Assembly (NCBI RefSeq): GCF_000485595.1
Contig: NW_014577770.1
Location: forward strand, 188,757 to 238,640
Length of the DNA: 49,884 nucleotides
Direction: 5' to 3'
From: Priapulus caudatus
Taxonomy: Eukaryota > Priapulida > Priapulimorpha > Priapulimorphida > Priapulidae
In this document: in pieces, positions 23,869 through 34,500 of the stretch
Layout of the letters: the number at the start of each line of letters is the position of its first letter
How positions within the stretch are numbered: position 1 is the first letter of the stretch
The notes under the pieces: generated by a model
Told to the model about the DNA's origin: nothing
What the model saw: only the letters and a program-made list of their open reading frames with translations
Database searches by the model: none
Made by a program: the position numbers and the translations under genes

Positions 23869-25484
23869 GAGATAGAAGCAGACAAACGGGCAGCACTTGG
23901 ACAAGTTCAGAGTGCAAGGTGTAGGAAGGAAGAATGTAAATTATTTAGTAATTTACATAAACGGAAGAGTAGCCAACCTACAGTAGTTGGTGGAGTCAGT
24001 AATGCCAGGATGTGCCAATTGAAACAAAGGGTGAAGGTACCTGTTATATTGATATAATTATTGATTATAATTGATAATATTTCATTCATTCATTCATTAA
24101 ATCATAATTATACTGATTTAACTGACTCCACCCCTCACCAAGGTGTGGGGTGGATATAGAAGGGCAGGAAGACTATATAGTCTTGTGTACGCCCCCATCT
24201 AAAACAACTTGGCCACCTGTCCGTTGAAAATGGACTCTGCATTTACTGCCTCTTTTGTGAGACCATTCCAGTGCTTGAGGACCCGTACACTAAAAAAATA
24301 TTTTCCTACATCCAACCTAGAAAGTGGAGTAAACAATTTGAAATTATGGCCCCTTGTTTTATTGTAATTAGACATGGTAAAAAATGTTGTTGAATCTACT
24401 TCTCCATGACCATGAATTAGCTTGAAAGTCTCGATGAGGTCCCCCATCATGCAATCTCTGTTGTTCTAATTCGATATAAGTCCTAATTTTGTTAATCTCT
24501 GCTCATATGGAAGGTGGTGGATTTCGGGTTATATTGCATTTAATTATAATTTTATGATATCAATATGACTCATAATGACATATAAAATTACACATGTGGA
24601 ATCAATTTTCATTATGGACTAGTGTAGTTTAGCAACTCACCGCATTTATAGCTCTTTGTTTTCCCAAAATTGATTATAGCACCTTTTGACATGTGAAACT
24701 GAAAAGCAATCTTAAAACAGGAAAAGAAACATGATGCACATCCTGAAGTATCTGAATCTACATTTTTATCGGATATAAAGCTTCAACCTGCCTCAAACCC
24801 AAACCCACTCACGAATGACAGTGGCCAGTGCCACCAAAAGGAAGAGAAATTCGTGATGGTATGCATGCAGTGGCTTACTTTTGGAGTGCTGAAATTGGTG
24901 GAAGAGCATGCATAAACATGATTTCAAGATGCAAATATAACTAGATGGTATACTAGATTAGAATGCTCGCATTCTTATGTAGATTATGTTCAAACAGTCA
25001 AAAAGGAACTATGATCTACACAACGACCCAATGAGGATTGGAAAACTGGACGGAAGGGAAGGCAGGTCTTCACATCGCTGTGTTAGAAATTACGGAGGTG
25101 TGGACTTCAATAACACCCTGCTGAGGATGGACGAGAGAAGACAGCGTTGTGCTGATGAGGTATGCACAGTATCATTCCATGAAGAATTGTTGGTAAAAAA
25201 TCAGGAACTATTGTATTGGTGGTTCTGCTCATCCCCAGCTAGTGTATAAATGTTGAGGCAGTATTTGGCCTCCTAATGACCAAGTGACACCCATTTCTGT
25301 ACATTCCATGCAGAGAACTCCTTACCCCAAAAGTAACAGAGAATTTGAGATGGTGATGAATGGAAGAGAGAGGATCAATCACTCTGAGTGGGTGAAGGAA
25401 AGAGAGCAGTTCGATATGGAGAGGGCTACCAGATATCTTCTGGCAGGTCCACGACCGTGGGACTTGGACAAGATCGACAATTAG
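23869..25484 (+). CDS. CCDC9-like protein (coiled-coil domain-containing 9 family), 5' exon(s) missing
   Basis: Four exons, all in phase 0 with good borders: 23869-24036, 24721-24858, 24983-25159 and 25314-25484 (stop TAG). The first opens EIEADKRAALGQ, comparable to the QEIEEDRKKAELEG step after the coiled coil of human CCDC9. The third has NDPMR...RNYGGVDF (human RNWGGPDF). The last has NGRERINHSEWVKEREQFD...ERA (human TGRERSEYLRWKQEREKID). CCDC9 proteins are basic RNA-associated factors linked to the exon-junction complex. Here the protein lacks the long C-terminal tail and ends shortly after a PRPWDLDK motif. The first coding exon with the start and coiled coil is not visible upstream. 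Similarity is from memory; CCDC9 versus CCDC9B is not resolved. Confidence 0.7.
24083..24535 (-). pseudogene. CR1/L2-like LINE 3' fragment with (TGAA)n tail
   Basis: The minus strand encodes the C-terminal end typical of these reverse transcriptases: YEQRLTKLGL, GDLIETFKLIHG, TRGHNFKLF, FFSVRVLKHWNGL. An in-frame TAG interrupts it at about 24463. After the stop near 24199 the sequence runs to a (TGAA)n tail at about 24083-24103, the usual 3' end of L2-type elements. It is 5'-truncated and lies antisense in the first visible CCDC9-like intron. Confidence 0.85.
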
Positions 25485-25529
25485 TCTCACAAGGCTTGTA
25501 TGAGCTTAGTATTAACGGCATACAACTTG

Positions 25530-26071
25530 GGCCTAAAAAAGGCGTTTGTTTCCGCTAACGAACTGAAAAAAAATTGGACACGGTAGGCAGTCAAAACTTT
25601 TTATCAAATATTTTTTTTTGTATTCTAACAATACTTGTTTTATAACAGCCCATGGAATGACTTCAGTCTCAAGAGATTCAATCCGGCGATGTCCGACATC
25701 TCACTTACTTTACTTGTATCCGTTTGTTCAGTGTGTATGAGAACAAAAATGTTCTCCATTTTTAGTTCACTATCGATTGTCCTAATTTGTTTTCGCTTGA
25801 TGCCGTGGACACACACGTCCAAATACAAGGCACCCACTACAGAGGTCGCCATTGTTGTTGTTGTTGTGCTTTTTTATATTCGAGCACCCGATCGTTTTCG
25901 TCGGAATTTCTACCGGAAACGGTGCGCAGCGATGCGTAATGAATCAATGCATTCACCGATCGATATCACATTGGCTTTTTTTGGCCAATCACATTAAATA
26001 TAAAAAGCTTCGACTTGGCGGTTTAAAATGGATTCGGTCAGGTTAGCAGAAACAAACGTCTTTTTTAGGCC
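25530..26071. mobile_element. Short DNA transposon with ~30-bp terminal inverted repeats
   Basis: The left end GGCCTAAAAAAGGCGTTTGT and the right end (read inwards) GGCCTAAAAAAGACGTTTGT match over about 30 bases with two substitutions. It starts 45 bp after the CCDC9-like stop, so it may supply part of that gene's 3' UTR. The interior minus frame beginning MATSVVGALYLDV (25852-25640) could be a leftover first exon of a transposase (weak). No clear target duplication. Confidence 0.65.
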
Positions 26072-26190
26072 TTACAAGGCCAGTTGCTTTGGACAGCAGT
26101 AGCTCAGGCAGTAGAATCTGTGATAGACGTGGAGATAAGGGGTGAAAGGTCTATATGCAGATTGTGCATTATATAATTGGCTACATAGTA

Positions 26191-26362
26191 AACATTTCAT
26201 TCCTGATAAAGATCTATATCATAATATGGTGATTCTCTTTGAGTGATCATGAATCATGTATCATATCATCACACGTCATATAATCTGTTCATACAGTATG
26301 CACTCAAAAGGTAAGTCCACTCGTGATGAAAGTATTTTTCTTATATATTTGTACTAAGTGTT
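26191..26362. repeat. Direct duplication, left copy (no hairpin: 'empty' site)
   Basis: From AACATTTCATTCCTGATAAA to TTTGTACTAAGT this block is about 90% identical to 26605-26811. At the equivalent position it reads ATATCATAATATGGTGA without interruption. Confidence 0.9.
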
Positions 26363-26604
26363 TTTTTATGTGAAGAGGCTGATCTAATTTATCAGCTGCT
26401 AGTGATCTCACTTCTACATTGTGTTATTACGTTTTTGATATTATACTAATAAAGCATTCTGTACGTTCATTTCAAGAATTCTCAGAACAGTTTACAAGTG
26501 ACAAGGGCAGTTTTGCCCTTGTAGTGTTGGGTATTGTAGTAATGTAGTGTCATTTGAGTCCTGTATGTAGCAGTAGTTTCCACTAGCTATTAACCTGCAA
26601 AAAA

Positions 26605-26811
26605 AACATTTCATTCCTGATAAAAATCTATATCATAATATCAGGAGTAAGATAATATAGAATCTATATTCTATATTATCTTACTCCTGATAATATGGTG
26701 ACTCTTCGAGTGATCATGAATCATGTATCATATCATCTGTGCATACAGTATGCACTCAAATGGTAAGTTAATTCGTGATGAAAGTAATTTTCTTTTATAT
26801 TTGTACTAAGT
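26605..26811. repeat. Direct duplication, right copy (carries an inserted hairpin)
   Basis: Same block as 26191-26362 but with a 55-bp insertion at 26642-26696 and a small deletion near 26736. The insertion is micro-palindrome copy 3. Confidence 0.9.
26635..26696. mobile_element. Micro-palindrome element copy 3, with 7-bp target duplication and an empty-site paralogue
   Basis: The core 26642-26689 (48 bp) starts CAGGAGTAAGATAATATAG and is complementary to its other half except for the central CTAT. Direct repeats ATAATAT flank it (26635-26641 and 26690-26696). Comparison with the duplicate at 26221 shows that exactly core plus one ATAATAT was gained. Confidence 0.9.
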
Positions 26812-26904
26812 ACCGAGCACAGCACCGAGTTAACAATAAAAACCAGTGAGATGACATGTTGCAATGTTGCCTATCTACTATATATCTATATAGACACGAA
26901 TGAA

Positions 26905-27825
26905 AAATATAAACAAGTGCCGCAGAGCGACAGCGCTCAACTGACGCTACTGTAGCCGGGTATTCTTCTGATAAACTCACTGGCAACCGAATCAAGTGCG
27001 CCCTCCCGTCACCGCGTTCGTGCTCAGAGCATATATCTAGGATACTACTAATACAGATCTAAAATCTATGATACTTGATAGGCTTTGCTATACTGGTAGT
27101 ACAGTAATAAAGATACAACTGTGTAACTTTAATGACCGCGCTATATTAACATGTTATCATGGATATGCGTCGAGCGCGAGCGTAGTGGTGGTGGTGAGGG
27201 GAGGGTAGGGGGAGTGGGCTCTAATAGCAAAAGCAGTTCAGTCCTTTGTTAACGGTCAACAAATCCATGTCTAACCCTCCTCTTGAGGGTCAAAAGGTTA
27301 TCAGATACTTACTCTTCGCACGTCAGCGGAAAGTACAATTCATTGTCCTTTCAATAAAGTGATAAAAATGGTAGGTCAGCGCTGAAACAAAAAAGTTTTG
27401 CACTCGGTCCGTTAGACCATGTCCTCAGAAAATTTATGATATCTGACCTTTCCCCCACTGCCCTTTGACCTGTGACCAGTCACCTCCAATTTCGCGCTGG
27501 TGATGGGGTTCCTCCGCATCACACTATACATCGAATATTAAGAGCATAGTTCAAGCCGTTGATATTTGTGCCGCAATTCCGTATTTTCTCCTATACCTTG
27601 AGTTAAGGGGAAAATGTTCCCCCTCCATTGACACCTTTTGACCTTTGACACTTGACCCCCCAAATTTGCCATGCCGAGTCCTTTTCGTGATCCCTCCCCC
27701 CAACATCCCCAATATCAAGACCGTCTGTCGAGCGGTAAAGATTTGTGCCATAACTTCACGGACGGACGGACGGACTTTTATGCGATTCTACAAGCTGCAT
27801 CTGACTTCGTCAGCTGAGCTAAAAA
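26905..27825 (+). repeat. Dispersed repeat, copy A
   Basis: Begins near ACAAGTGCCGCAGAGCGACA. The part 27257-27825 (from AAATCCATGTCTAACCCTCC through GACGGACGGACGGAC to CTACAAGCTGCATCTGAC) is about 75% identical to 35877-36431. Both copies have the same order and orientation. No coding capacity was recognised; probably a non-autonomous element. Confidence 0.75.
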
Positions 27826-28216
27826 ACAATATTGCTATCACATAGTAAGGTCCAAGAAATGAAAAGAAATTAGGCAAGCAATTAAACAAATTCAGCTGAG
27901 AGCAATTATGAGACGAAGAGGCAATCTATATACAAAAGATATTTTAATAATACATTGAAGACAACATGATGTTAGAACAAATGTAACCAGCACTGTCACA
28001 TGTGGACACTCCCACGAAACTGCCACTTCCCAGTATTTCATATTATCCAGTGTTTCTGACAACATTCTGTGTAAAATATATCGATATTTATACAATTTGT
28101 ACATTCTGTTCTTATAAATGATAGACAGTACCTTTCTCAAGCACAATGCTACTAATACTATAACTGACAATATAGGTTAACGGCTCATATGTTAAATTGT
28201 GTTTCGAAGCATTCAA

Positions 28217-28222
28217 TTTATT
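28217..28222 (-). promoter_or_regulatory. Possible CRNKL1 polyadenylation signal
   Basis: AATAAA on the minus strand, about 290 bp past the CRNKL1 stop. Position is reasonable; nothing else confirms it. Confidence 0.35.
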
Positions 28223-28508
28223 GAAGCATTGTTGGGGAGTGATCCTGTATGAAGTAACACAATCCTAAGAACATATTTTCACTATAAAGCAAAAACACGC
28301 TATGCCACTTCTCATACTCACGCTAAGCCGTGTCATACTACGACTGATGAAGAAATCTGCGTGCACCTACATGCACACGTGCCTGACGTTCATAGGTGAG
28401 ACATGGACGCACATGCAGCACGCGCGCCTATTCCGACAGGCAAGGGCGAGGAAGTCGGCAGCCGTACGTCGACATGGCCTCTGTGCGCCTTAACACCTGG
28501 TGACCGGG

Positions 28509-31500
28509 TCACGCGTCGACCACCTTCTCTGGCTCCTTGACTGCCACCTCATCCTCTTCCTTGACTGCCTCCTCCCCACCTCCTTCCTTGACCGCCTCTT
28601 CGTCCTCTTCCTGGACCGTCTCCCCACCTCCTTCCTTGGTCGTCTCCTCCCCACCTCCTTCCTTGACCGTCTCCTCCCCATCTCCTTCCTTGATCGTCTC
28701 CTCATAGCCTTCCTTGACCGTCTCCTCCCCATCTCCTTCATTGATCGTCTCCCCTTCCCCCTCCTCTGGATCTGCGTCGGCCACCTGCGTGGGAATGTCA
28801 TTGGAAGCCTGCTCCTCCTGCTTCTTCCTCCACGCCTTGGCCATTGCGAGCAGCTTCAGGTTGGGCATGGCTGCCTCGTCACTCGGGAAGATGTAGTCAA
28901 AGTACTCCTCCCAGCCAGCATCCGACTGCAAACGACAGTAGAGTGAATGCTAGGCGGTGCAGGAGACAGTAGAGTGAATGCTAGGAGGTGCAGGAGACAG
29001 TAGGGTGAATGCTAGGCGGTGCAGGAGACAGTAGGGTGAATGCTAGGAGGTGCAGGAGATAGTAGGGTGAATGCTAGGAGGTGCAGGAGATAGTAGGGTG
29101 AATGCTAGCGGTGCAGGAGACAGTAAGGGGTGAATCGCTAGGCCGGGCAAGGGAGACAGTAGGGTGAATGACCTAGGAGGTGGCACGGAGACAGTAGTGG
29201 TGAACTGCTAGCGTGATGGAGACAGTAGGGTGAATGCTAGGAGGTGTGGCAGGAGATAGTAGAGTGAATCTTAGGAGGTGGCATGGAGGAGTAGGTGTAA
29301 TGCTATGGGGTGCAGGTAGATAGTAGGTGGAATGTAGGAGGTCAGGATGATAGTAGAGGTGAATGGCCTTAGAGGTGGCAGGAGACAGTAGAAGTGAATG
29401 CTAGGAGTGGCAGGACGACGAGTAAGAGTGAATGCCCTAGAGGTGCAGGAGAACAGTAGGCGTGCATGCTTGTTGAGAGGTGCAGGCAACAGTAGAGTGA
29501 ACACGGAGGTGCAACGGAGATAGTAGAGTGCAATGCTAGGCAGGTGGCCAGGAGACCGTAAAGGGTGAATGCTGTAAGAGGTTGCAGAGATAGTAGGGTG
29601 GAACGCTGTGAGAGGTGCAAGGAGACAGTAGGGTGAATGCTGTGAGAGGTGCAGGAGACAGTAGGGTGAATGCTGAGGCGGCTGCAGGAGACAGTAGGTG
29701 TGAATGCTATGTGGTGCAGGAGAAAGTTAGGGTGAATGCTAGGAGGTGCAGGAGAACAGTAGGCGTGAATGCTTGTGAGAGGTGCAACGGAGACGTAGCG
29801 TGAATGCAGGAGTGCAGGAGAACGTACGTGAATGCTAGGTGGTGCCAGGAGATAGTTAGGTTGTGAATGCTTAGGAGGTGGCAGGAGATAGTAGGCGGAA
29901 CGCTAGGCAGTGGCAGGAGACTAGAGGGTGAATGCCAAGGGATGTGCAGGGAGACAGTATGTGGTCGAATGAGAGGGCGCGAGACAGTAAGGAATGCTAA
30001 GGAGGTGCAGAGAGATAGTAGAGTGAATGCTGTGAGAGGTGCAGGAGATAGTAGGGTGAATGCTAGGCTGCAGGAGACAGTAGGGGAGAGCGCTTAGGTG
30101 CAGGAAACAGTAGGCGCGAACGCTGTGAGAGTGCAAGAGATAGGTAGGCGTGAATGCTAGGAGAGGTGCTGGGGATGGTAGGGTGATTGCTATACGGATG
30201 TGGCAGGTATAAATACAGTTGGGTGAACACTGGATAAGGGCAAGCATGACAGTATGGGTGGACACTGGGCTAAGGGCATGCGTGACAGTAAGGGTAAAAC
30301 TGGGATAGGTGCCGGAATACAGTTTTGTGAATGCTGGGATCAGGAGGCAGAGACGGTGAACTGCTGGAATGAATAGAAAGACTGCTGGTTAAAAATTTAC
30401 TCGTATGATAACAGGCAGGTGTCGTTGCATATACCAAGTAAGAGATCAACATCTGCACTAAAACCTCGTGTGGGCGTGTGAATAACTAAATGGCCCACAC
30501 ACAGCAGCAGCCAGTCCACTAAAGACATGGTCTCATAACAGGAGGACTGAACAATTTCAAAGCAGACTTCAAAGGACATTTTATCTGGAAATTCAAGACA
30601 TTTTATCGGAATTGCATACACGAGAACAAAACATAACCTGGCATTATTTATAATACCACACATTCTTAATCAACTGTCGACTCTAAAACTTACGTGGATC
30701 ACATTAATAAACCCTTTATACACACCTGTCACCTCTACAACATACCTTGATTTACTGATTGATTTTAGTGACTTACTGTAATTGTGATTATCATTTAACT
30801 GTCTATAGCTTTTTAGCTCATTTAATGCAATTTTTATTGAGGTTTGCACATTTATTGATGGTACAAAATTTCTTTTTATTAGCAGGCAAGGACTCTTTCT
30901 AAAAATCAGGACATATTCAGAAATTCAAAGATTTTCAAGCAGCAAAATCAACATTTACTAAATCAACGTACTTTTCAAGGACTGTGCGAACCATGAAGAA
31001 ACAAGTTCTCACCCCATCTTCTGTCTGCACCTTCCTTCGCTTCTTCACTCTCTTCGGCATCATGTTCTCAACGTCCGCCTTCGTCTTCTCGTCCCCATGC
31101 TCCACCTGGTGGGAAATAGTGCAGATCACTTATTCAGACGTGCCAAGAAACGGAAGCACCTCGTAACTACGATTAGCTGCCGATATAGTCTGGTAAATGC
31201 GAGGTCACGTGCGGTTATGACTACAAATCAGATCGGGTCTTCTCCGGTCGACGTACAGTCTGCACGATGTCAGGTTCAAGGTCAGCAAGAGTACAGGTCA
31301 CTGTTCAGGGTCAGCATGAGGTCAGGTCACTGCCAGGTCAGCACGAGGTCAGGTCAATATGCAAGGTCAGCACAAAGTTAGGCTGCTGTTCAAAGTCCAG
31401 ATGAAGTAGGGTGTGTGCACGAATTTGGGGACTACAGGCGAGGTTGCGCGAGGTTGCCTATACACGTAAGGTAACACAAACCGCGCGGGGGCAAGCTCCT

Positions 31501-34500
31501 ACCTCAAACTCCCGCCACGATTCGAGCAGCATCAGTCTCTCCTCTTTCTCGTCGGAACTCTTCATCGCCTTGTTGGCCTCAGCATAGACGCCGCGGCAGA
31601 ACGACACGTCGTCAGGATTCACTGACAGCTCAAACTGCGCGAAGCTGATCCAGACCTGCACAAGTAAACGCACACGATTCTATGACGCGAAACTTAATTG
31701 TTAAACTCAGCAAAGAAAGTGCGAGTAAGAAAGACTGTCTAGAGCAAAGATGTTCTATGGATGGGGTGGGCTTCCAATCATTATTGTTTGTAGCTGCAAA
31801 CCCTTTCGTCTTGGGTGCTAGATTAGTGTCGAACAATGACCAACAATATAGCAAATTATGGCCTGTCACCTGCTGTCTAACTGATGGTAGCGATTACAGC
31901 AATGAATGATTTGAACGTTGAATTGACAAACACACAGTTCACGCATGAATACCAATGAATACCGTCCTTACACAGCAGACGGGCATAGGTTTCCCTGTAG
32001 ACGTGCTTGCATGACCAACCAGTACATACCAACACATTCCCTAACATTAAAACTACATGGCTAAAACATTTCGGTGAATGTGTGTTGATACCCGGTCGTC
32101 TGCATAAAATGATCACTAATTTGATGCAATTCTACCAGCCTACTTCAATAACCAATCAAGATATACCTACATGCACGCCTAGAAAGTTCCCACTTGGCAC
32201 GAAATCCGCGACCGTTTGGTAAAGCTGGGCTCGAAAACGGGGCAACTACGATCAGAACTCATGCCAGCTCTGCTCGCGGCTGCTCCGACGCCCCCGCGCG
32301 CACCAATTAAACATGCGAGCGTGCCGGGAAGCGCCGCGTGGCGCCACCACTCACCTTAACATGCTGTGTGCGCTCGAGCAAGCGTCTGTACAGCGCCCTC
32401 GTGCGAGCGTATTCATCAGCCTCGATCTCAAAGTCGATGTATGATTTCCAGAGCACCTCGGGCATGTCGAGACGCGGCTGGCTAATGGCGAGCTCATAGA
32501 TGGCGCGCGCGCGCTCCTGATCGCCCAGTATCGTCTCCAGCTCGGCAAACTACGAGTAGAAACAAACGTTGTGCAAATCTAAACCTAATTTAAAACTAAA
32601 TCCGGATCCCAGGATCGTCTCTAGCTCAGTAAACCACGTTGGTAGAAACAACGTTGTGGTTAAAGCAAATCTAAACCTAAATCTCAACTAAATACGTATC
32701 CAAATCGAAACTAAATATAACTTTAAACTAAATCTGTATCAAGCGTTATACTGGTTGATAACCGTGCCAGTCGTACTCACTGGCGTTGGTATCAAATTAT
32801 TAATTAATTAACAATTTCCTGCACATGGGAAAACAGCGCCTGCAACCATTGCACATACGCTGAACGACGATCCACATATATGACATACGTATACACTGAC
32901 ACAACGCATGCGCCCACATACGAATAATACTTAGACAGTTCATGAGAGCAAATGCACGTTCCAGCATTCGTGCAATCGTTATTGGTGCTGAAATTACACG
33001 GTGCACGGTGGGTAACGGTGGTCACAGTTCACGGCCAGCAAGAAAACGTCAACTTACGAAAACAGTCCCCGTAACAATTCATAACGCAAAGTAAAAACAG
33101 CGTAATCAGCCACTTCGGTATGATTCATACATTAGCGCGACGTCCACGGTAGGCTCACACGCTATCATAAACGTACTCACACATGAACGCACGCATAGGC
33201 ACACATACACGCTTACATGCACAGACACGCATACAAGAATACAAGCACACACACGTACGCGCACGTACACATACAATCACGCGTGCTCAAACGCATGCAT
33301 GCACACACATTCATGCGTGGACACAACATATATTTAATAGCCAGCTCGGCGACAGGTCAATCGTAACACGGGCCACACTCTCTAATAACCCACTTCCTCC
33401 CAACTGTCCCAGTTTCTCTCATTCAGTCTACACGCATCCATAACGCCAACTAGCACGAACAAGCGTACGAGGGACAAAACCCGCCGCAATAACCATTCAG
33501 AAACTCTACGCTTAAGCACGCCGGTCATATCTAACGACAGCTGCATTCCTTCTTCTCTGTTTCCCTCACATTTGTCAACTAACAGCATTCAAGAGAAGAG
33601 AGAATGGTCTTGTTAACATTCGTTAGACGGCACACGTTCCACGCAATCGCAGCTAGAAGCATGTCGAGATTACAGCTCCAAGCGTGTTGAGACCGCAGCT
33701 CCTGGCGTGTTGAGACTGCAGCTCCTGGCGTGTTGAGACCGCAGCTCCTGGCGTGTTTGAGACCGCAGCTCCTGGCGTGTTGAGACCGCAGCTCCTGGCG
33801 TGTTGAGACTGCAGCTCCTGGCGTGTTGAGACCGCAGCTCCTGGCGTGTTGAGACCGCAGCTCCTGGCGTGTTGAGACTGCAGCTCATGGTGTGTTGAAA
33901 CTGCAACTCACGACATGTTGAGACACCGCGCCGGCTACGACTTGCTCACCGAACGCTAACAGCAATCGAAACGACTGTGAGCAAAGACTGGGTGCAAAGA
34001 CTAGGTGCAAAGACTGAGCAAAGAATGCGTGCAAAGACTGCGAGCAAAGACTGGGTGCAAAGACTAAGCAAAGACTGCGTGCAAAGACTGGGTGCAAAGA
34101 CTGGGTGCAAAGACTGGTGCAAAGACTGGGTGCAAAGACTGAGCAAAGACTGGGTGCATCGCGCGTGTCGCATGCTGCGGCGCTCGCAGCATAGCCACCG
34201 ACCGCCGCTCGACCCGAGGACGCAGGAAGACAACAGATGGCGCTGGTGAAAGTCCCGTGGCGGCACGCCGCAGCAATCAGCGTGATGCTTCTGCTGGCGG
34301 GTTCATGCTCGTGGGCCGGGTCAGCGAGGCCGTGCGAGCGTCGCGCCGCACACAGGCTGCAGGTTCGTTGACACGATCCGGAGTGTCATAATATAGAATT
34401 TGATATTAGTCTAGTCATTTAGTGTCATAATATAGAATTTCATGTTAGTCTAGTCATTTAGTGTCATAATATAGAATTTGATATTAGTCTAGTCATTTAG

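Noticed and set aside
28930-30330. Regular repeat array that might suggest CRISPR
   Set aside because: Head-to-tail minisatellite without distinct spacers, in an animal intron.
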